Below are positions 57,755 to 64,000 of a stretch of DNA of 64,000 nt, in pieces. A model generated the notes under the pieces. It was not told the origin of the DNA. It worked only from the letters and a program-made list of their open reading frames with translations, and made no database searches. Position 1 is the stretch's first letter. Each line of letters starts with the position of its first letter. The stretch comes from Gnetum montanum (lineage: Eukaryota > Streptophyta > Gnetopsida > Gnetales > Gnetaceae): the NCBI GenBank assembly GCA_015680685.1, contig MNCI01037820.1:2534-66533 (forward strand). The letters run 5' to 3'. The position numbers and the translations under genes are program-made.

Positions 57755-59650
57755 ATATCTTCTTCTCACAGAAGTGATTCTCTACCCAAGTTTGAGAGAG
57801 TACATCAACTAGTGTCTCAAAAATATAGAGTGGTATATGCTCATCCTGATGAGTACATATTCAAATTCACCTTCATCCTCCACCAAGATGAATAACTATG
57901 GTAGCATGACTTGGAGGACAACATCATGTTACCACCCAATCGATCTGTTCCTATGATGCTCCAAAAAATTCTTATATGATGGGGTCTCTAAGGACTTTAT
58001 GCTGAGTATGTTGTGTAGGATAGTAACACCAAGGATTATCATCTCACTAAGGCACAATGTCTAAGGGATCAACAGCTAGAACAACATCATGAATATATGA
58101 AGGAAAAATGATTTAATAGCTCTCCATTCCTATTGTACCAAAAAGATGATGGTGAACACTTCTCTAGGGATTTTCCATTTAGTGAAATTCCTCTTGTTGA
58201 CTTTGGTGAAGGAGGTCAAAACTAGAACTTGCAGTCCACAATTCACAAACTTGGTTCTAGTAAGAATGATCTAATGACAAAGAAAGATCCAAAGAGGCAA
58301 GTTAAGGTAGGGATGTGGATAAGAAACAAGATTGTGATTATGGTCGTGATCACCAAAGAGGTGGTAGCAAGCACTATGATGATGCTAGTCCTTCTTCCAC
58401 CTCACCTTCATCATCATCATCTTCTCCTTCTAGTTCTAATTGCAACCATAGGGGGTGTGACCATGATGGAGGTGGCCGATGGGACCAAAATGATCAAAGG
58501 GAGTATCGTGAAGCCAAGATCAGATGTGTGGGAATTCTAGAGAGGCCCATCAACATGAATGAAGGGATAGTAGATGGCATCGTAGGCACCAAAATCTAAT
58601 CCTCAATGAGCCTTTGCTTACTACCTAGAGTATGCTAAACATCGCAAAGGAAATACAAATTCCAACAAGGCATATAAAGAATAGTCGAATCAAAAAGCTA
58701 GACATGAACAATATTCCTCAGTTTGAAGGGGCATATAACTCAAATCTGTAGAACAATCTCCAAGCTTTCCAAGATGCATGTTCCTTGTAAAACATAGAAA
58801 ATGAATGGAAAAATCTTAAGTTGTTCCCACAGATATTCATTAAAGAAGCTAAAAACTAGTATCTGCCCTTAGAACTAGAATCTATCAAAAAATGGAGTAC
58901 CATGCTTGACTTTTTCAATGAAAAATATCAAATGTACTCAAGAGTGTCCAACTTGAAAAGGCAAATCCAAGGATGGAAACAAGGAACACACGAATCCCTG
59001 GATCCCACCATAGGCCAATACTATTCCTTAATGCATAGATGTTCTAGCCATGGTTATTCTTAACTAGAACAACTTTGCCACATTCTAGATGGGCTTCGAT
59101 TTGAAACAAGAAAAACCCTTAGTGTCTATGCCCAAGGATGACTATTAGAATTAAGTGTCCCTTAGATCCAATAATTGATTAAGCCAGTAGCTAAAGAGGA
59201 AGGAGAATTAAGGGAAAAATAAAGTGTAGAGGAGTACAATTGTGATCCTTTCTTTCACAAGAGGAATGTTGTATTTTATGATAGTAAGGAAGAATTAACA
59301 CTTGATGAGGTGGTGAATTGAAAAACCTTATCACTTCAAAAAATTCAATCTAAAATTACAATCAAGGTTGATCAGTTATGGGACTCTATGAATAGAAAAT
59401 TTCAAGCTATCCTAAAAATTGCTAAAGATTCCAAGGAACAAGGAAATGATCATGAGCATAGGAGGTGCAAGAAAGCTAAATGTTCCTATAAAAGAGGTAA
59501 GCGTAAGATTGCTATAACAGAGGAAGTTGTGGGAAGTAAATCAAATGATGATTATGGATGTGACATCTACCATTATGAACATTCTAAGGGATGTTGTCCT
59601 ATTTTGTCACACTTACAAGAATCTGGAGTGTATGTCTTGAATCCATGACT
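57755..59650 (+). pseudogene. gag: Decayed gag of element H
   Basis: The start codon has become ATA (57755-57757) where C has ATG; the following SSS-start is conserved. Blocks: VVYAHPDEYIFKFTFILHQDE, a Ser-rich segment open at 58315-58599, and NIPQFEGAYNSN. The gag core has LPLELESIKKWSTMLDFFNE, VSNLKRQIQGWKQGTHESLD and CHILDGLRFETRKTLSVYAQG. A C-terminal part, open at 59388-59648, has a Lys-rich run and YHYEHSKGCCP, a zinc-like motif. It carries stops but is the better guide to the family's gag. Confidence 0.84.
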
Positions 59651-60329
59651 AGCACAAATGAAAAAACCTAGAAGAGTACCTTATCGTTAAGGAAATTCTA
59701 GGCAATTCCACTAACAATAGTAGTATTATCCAAGTGGAACTCCACTACAGCCATATGAACAGTATCAAAAATCATAGCAACCATTGTCATGGGCACTGGC
59801 ACCACCAAGGTAACAATACACTTATAGATAACTTGATCCATATGTGTATTATATTCAACAACCCTTATCTCTACATGAATCTTCCAATAATGTTTCTACT
59901 TTCCAATATCACTACCATGCTTCTAATTATTATTGAACTCATTCTCCATATGCAAGAAGGGATACCACATTTTACCCTTATCCTTCTCTCATTCTTGCAC
60001 ATCTTCCTCCTTCCTCCACATAGCTACCATCTGCTCCACCTATGCAAGATGAACTCCTAGCTCAACCGCAACAACACAATGCTACCAGGGCCATTAATCT
60101 ACAACCAATTCATCAACCAAGTGGTTCTGACACTTGATCAGAGAAAAGATCTTTCTTCCAACCTTGTAGTCCACCTAAGACCTCAAATATGCTTATGGTT
60201 GGAAACCTTGCTCCTTCATCTTCCTCTATATCAACTTCCTTCAAGTCCCCTTCAAACCAAACATTGCCAAGGATCCATACTGTGATGCTTACTCACGCCA
60301 TATTTGATTAGATCCATGATAGAAATCTT
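59651..60329 (+). other. Gag-protease linker of element H
   Basis: Continues the polyprotein region: Tyr/His/Pro/Gln-rich in one frame, overlapped by longer open stretches in wrong frames. It corresponds to 37670-38330 of C. No domain seen. Confidence 0.6.
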
Positions 60330-60786
60330 CCTAGGAATTTAGCTAATCCTAGAAGTCCTCTTATTTATTTGTAGATTACTAGGAATGAATTGTCCAAAGC
60401 TCTTCACGACTCAGGTTGTGGTGTCAATCTAATTTCTCATGAGATGTATATTGCATGGAACCTACCTCCTCTCAAGAAGAGCAATATCAGATTAGAATTT
60501 CCAGACCAATCCATCACTTTCATTGGGACTGGTAGAAGACATTATGACCACTATCTATGGGTGGTCTTATCCTACCAATTTTCTAGTGATACAGGTGGAG
60601 AACTACAAAGGGGACTTTCCAATCATCATGGGAAGAACATGGCTAAGCACCGTTGATGCAAAAATGGGCATTAGAGATCATTCCCTAGAAATATCTAAAG
60701 AAAATGCATTTAGAAAAATCAAGAATAATAGAGTTCCATGCATCATGTATAGTGATACTAGCTACCATTTTGTGCAAAAACTCTAG
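60330..60786 (+). pseudogene. Retropepsin domain of element H (frameshifted)
   Basis: The first half (from 60390) has LHDSGCGVNLISHEMYIAWN, keeping the catalytic D-S-G. The second half (60523-60786), in the next frame, has GLVEDIMTTIYGWSYP, FPIIMGRTWLSTVD and a tail shared with C. A one-base change near 60525-60535 splits the domain. The rest of C's copy shows the original single frame. Confidence 0.86.
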
Positions 60787-61199
60787 GTAGTGAAATGAGC
60801 ATCCATCTCTGCATGCAAGTAGTGTGCACCAAAATCTGATATTCAAAGGTTTCTATATGTAGCAACCACAAAATAAAAGGGTATAGAGTGGCTAATTGCA
60901 AATCCTGAAAGTAGCACACTTTGCATGGAACTAACTAAGAGATTGACATGCACATATGTCATAAGCATGGATGAACTAGAGCAAGTTCATCATTAACTCT
61001 CTAATGATGAAAATGATGATACTTGCTAGGGAGAGTTGGAAATTTCTAAAAATTTCAAGCAAGCATCCCTTAAATTAAAAAATCTACCAGCCAACATGGA
61101 ATATGTGTTTCTAAAAACTAGAAAGTTAGTAATAATCAATGCTAGTCTTGCTTTAGAATAGAAACAGATGTTGTTAAAAGTGGTTGAAAAATGGTCAGT

Positions 61200-62030
61200 A
61201 GCCTTTGCCTAGTCATATCTTGAACTCACAGGGATCTTACGAGATGCCTACATTGGATCTACACTGATCTGGCTATGAAGCCAAAGAGATAGCCACAGAA
61301 GCAATTACACCCCAAACTAAAGTAGATCATCAAGGAAAAAATCAAACAACTCCTCAAGATAGGGTTTATCTATCCCATTGTGGATAGTGAGTGGATTAGT
61401 CCACTCATTATTGTGTCCAAGAAAGATGGCAAGTAGCTAGTTTGCACTAATTTTTGGCTCTTAAATATGATAGCATTCAAGTACTATTTTTTATTGACAT
61501 TCGTTGATCAAGTGTTAGACAAAATATCTGGGCATTACTACTACAATTTTCTAGATGGATATAGTAACTATATCCAAATCCAAATCATGTCGAAGAACCA
61601 AGCCAAAACAACATTCACAAGTCCCTAGGGAACTTTTTCATATCACAAGATGCCTTTTGGTCTGTGCAATGCCCCTGCCACATTCCAATGCCTAGTCCTA
61701 AGCATTTTTCAATGGCAAATAGAAAGTGGTGTGGAAGGCTTCATGGATGACTTTTCCACCTATGGAGCTACATTTAAGTAAGCCCTAGACTACCTTGAGC
61801 AAGTACTAAAATGATGTGTTGAAACAAATGTGCAACTGAACTAGCAAAAGAGTCATCTAATGGTTTAGCAAGGCATTGTGTTAGGGCATAGAATATCACA
61901 AGTAGGAATTGAGATCAAGCTCAAAAAAATAAAGGTCATCCAAGGAAAAACCCACAAACCAGAAATTGTCAAAGATGTTCAATCATTCCTTGGACATACT
62001 AGCTACTATTGATAATTCATAGGAATTTCT
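61200..62030 (+). pseudogene. pol: Reverse transcriptase of element H
   Basis: The Athila signature is clear in the palm: MPFGLCNAPATFQCLVLSIF, then GFMDDFSTYG, with both catalytic Asp residues in an FMDDFS box. LDYLEQVLK-CVETNVQLN, VLGHRISQVGIEI and SFLGHTSYY follow. Upstream parts (61260-61600) are frameshifted. C's RT ends just before the FLGH segment. Bases 60787-61199 are decayed linker. Confidence 0.9.
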
Positions 62031-62089
62031 CTAAGATCACAAAATCATTAGTTGAGCTAACAAAGAAAGATGCTCCATCTATCTGGACC

Positions 62090-62677
62090 ACAAAATGTGA
62101 AAAATCATTCTAGCAACTAAAAACGAAACTTGTAAAAACTCCAATTCTACAAGCACTCAACTAGTTCAAACCATTTCATGTCATGACAAATGCATCAAAT
62201 TATATCCTAATAGCTATTATTATGCAAATGGATGATAAGAAATGTCCATATTACATCCACTGCACTAGCCAAAGCATTGAGGATGCACAACTAAACTACA
62301 TCACTACAAAAAAGGAATTGATGGTAGTGGTGTTTGCTCAAGAGAAGTTTAGGCATTATGTGCTTGGGTACAATGTGTTTGTGAACATGGACCACAACAT
62401 CATCCATTTCTTGATGAACAATCCAATGGTGAGCCCCTGTGTCATATAATGGCTAGTGATCTTACAGGAATTTGATTTTACAATGGTAGATCAAAAGAAA
62501 ACTAAGAATGTGATCGTTGACCACTTGTCTTGGTTGAGATGGGATAGCAAAGAGAAGGAAAGTTCACTATTTGATCTATTTCCTAATGAACTCCCCTTTT
62601 TTAGGGCTATAACTAAACAATTGCCTAATGAGCCTAAATGGTATGATGGCATTCTCACCTATCTTCTCACTCAATAA
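62090..62677 (+). pseudogene. pol: RNase H of element H
   Basis: One RNase H only, as in the Athila lineage. MTNASNYILIAIIMQ has the first catalytic position changed from Asp to Asn. DAQLNYITTKKELMVVVFA and EKFRHYVLGYNVFVNMDHN follow, then LQEFDFTMVDQKKTKNVIVD and HLSWL. Two open stretches (62183-62449 and 62456-62677) are separated by a stop. Confidence 0.88.
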
Positions 62678-62689
62678 ATGCCACAAGGG

Positions 62690-63560
62690 ATGGACCATTG
62701 GAAGAAATAGCAGTTTCTTCACCAAGAAAAATGCTTCATGGAGATCAACAAACACCTCTACAAGGTATGCACTAATGGCCTGGTTTGATGGTGTGTCCCT
62801 GATGCCGATCAACTGGGTATTCTTTAGGATGCTCATGAGGGCCTTGCAAGGGTCACTATGCTAAGAGATGTGTAGCCATTAAAATCCTAATGGTAGGGTA
62901 TTATTGGACAACAATCTTTAGGGATACTCACCATTATGTCCACTCTTGTAAACTATGCCAACAAGATGATCGAATGACTGCTTGAATGGAGGAATCTCAA
63001 TAGTGAATCTAACCACTAGAATCTTTTAACATCTAAGGCATTGATTTCATGGGTCCCATCACATCCATTTCAAATGAAAATACATGCATCATAATCATTT
63101 TTGACTATTGTACGAAATGGGCAGAAGTAGTAGCTATCATAGACTGTGCATCTTCTACTACTACTCGATTTGTATAACAAAATGTTGTAAATAGGTTTAG
63201 TGTGCCACATGCATTAATTTCTGATAATGGATGCACTACTTTTTGAAAGCTCATGTAATGCTTGGGGGTTGAACATAAACTCACAACACCCAACCACATC
63301 TATGCCAATGGTCAAGCTAAGGTTGCCAATATGGAAATCACAAGGATTCTAATAAGAACTATTAGCAAATATAAGAAAGACTAAAGCATAAAACTCAATG
63401 ATGCCCTTTTGGCCTACCACTCAACATGGAAACTTCCTATAGCCTATTCTTTCAATGAGCTGGTGTATGAAAGATTACCAATATTTCCTACTCAATCCAA
63501 GCTCCATACACTTTCAACAACCTATGACCATACCTTGACTTGAGTCTAGCACAATGAGAA
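62690..63560 (+). pseudogene. pol: Integrase of element H
   Basis: The zinc domain is degenerate. The core starts with IDFMGPITSISNENTC (first Asp), then FDYCTKWAEVVAIID, HALISDNGCTTF (second Asp) and TTPNHIYANGQAKVANMEI. The position expected to be Glu after NGQ is Lys (QAKVAN), although a Glu follows five residues later in NMEI. LAYHSTWKLPIAYSF and ELVYERLP mark the end of the core. Bases 63561-64000 continue with weak C-terminal similarity and no clear domain. Confidence 0.86.
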
Positions 63561-64000
63561 AGATTATTGAATCGCAACTTGCTAGATGAAAATTGATTGG
63601 TGGCTCTATAATCTAATGAGTTACATAAGGCATTCAACAAAAAGTGCCATGACCTTAAAAATTAGGAAAGTCAAATTTTAGCTGGAAGATAAGGTCCTCT
63701 AATAAAATCCCACACATGTACCTCCCCTTAATGAACTAAGTTCTAGACATTGTGGAAAGGGCCTTCTATAATTTATGAAACTTTTCCTTTTGGGGCCATG
63801 ATGATCTACAAACTTAAGAGCCTAAACAAGAAATAGCTTTTCAACATACAATACGTCAAACCTTTCCATGAGCATAAAGCCAGCAAAAACAACAAATGCC
63901 TCATCAAATAGACAACCATGATCAATATTTTAGATCTCCTCCTTTCAACTCATTCATGGGGGAGATGGCCATCCACGCTAACTATATAAGTAGCTCCTCA

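Larger units (their letters stand above)
56759..64000 (+). mobile_element. Athila-like element H, open at the right edge
   Basis: 5' LTR, tRNA-Asp type primer site, gag, protease, RT, RNase H and integrase in order on the plus strand. The window ends after integrase, before any extra gene and the 3' LTR. It is closely related to C and keeps the pol part that C has lost. Confidence 0.9.

Noticed and set aside
58229-58540. 103-codon frame in H's gag
   Set aside because: Overlaps the Ser-rich frame at 58315-58599, which is the one shared with C.
59734-60285. Hydrophobic open frames suggesting a membrane protein between gag and protease of H
   Set aside because: Out of frame with the polyprotein; C at the same place has a Pro/Tyr/His linker. 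The hydrophobicity comes from pyrimidine-rich sequence.

Overview
The window is repeat-filled intergenic DNA of a plant nuclear genome, probably a large one. I see no host gene, tRNA or rRNA. It is made of nested Ty3/gypsy LTR retrotransposons of two plant-specific lineages. Elements A, B, D and F are Tat/Ogre-like: their gags are related, A, B and D share a primer-binding site based on TGGCGCTAGAAGGAGGGCC, and the pol of D and F carries a second, archaeal-type RNase H. Elements C, G, H and one solo LTR are Athila-like: LTRs start TGATGA and end CATCA, C and H have a tRNA-Asp type primer site, the RT of H has an FMDDFS box, and C and G keep an extra gene in front of the 3' LTR. Most copies are old. 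Their stops and lost motifs are mainly C-to-T or G-to-A changes, the usual decay of methylated plant repeats. The species cannot be named from the sequence.

Layout. 1-4853: right end of young element A (minus strand) with an open 864-codon gag and its 5' LTR. 4854-15361: part of old element B (minus), with protease, gag and, between protease and the lost RT side, a gene on the opposite strand. 15362-44185: element C (plus), inserted at the start of B's gag. C's 5' LTR is split by the 19.4 kb element D (15811-35227, plus, target duplication GGTAA). 44191-46344: the rest of B (leader, primer site, 5' LTR). 47460-50857: pol of Tat-like element F (minus). 50858-52751: a minisatellite and a copy of the same spliced gene. 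52757-53792: a young solo LTR. 54541-56638: 3' part of Athila-like element G. 56759-64000: Athila-like element H (plus), running off the window.

The most notable feature is a multi-exon gene on the strand opposite to gag-pol, between protease and reverse transcriptase, in both B and D, with a third copy at 51467-52482. Exon lengths, GT/AG intron borders and the stop of a tiny last exon match between copies. Introns on the antisense strand are not removed from the sense genomic RNA, which would explain how an intron-bearing gene travels inside a retrotransposon. TAAACTAGCA-type minisatellites flank this gene and also follow pol. All translations and comparisons were made by eye, and percentages are estimates.
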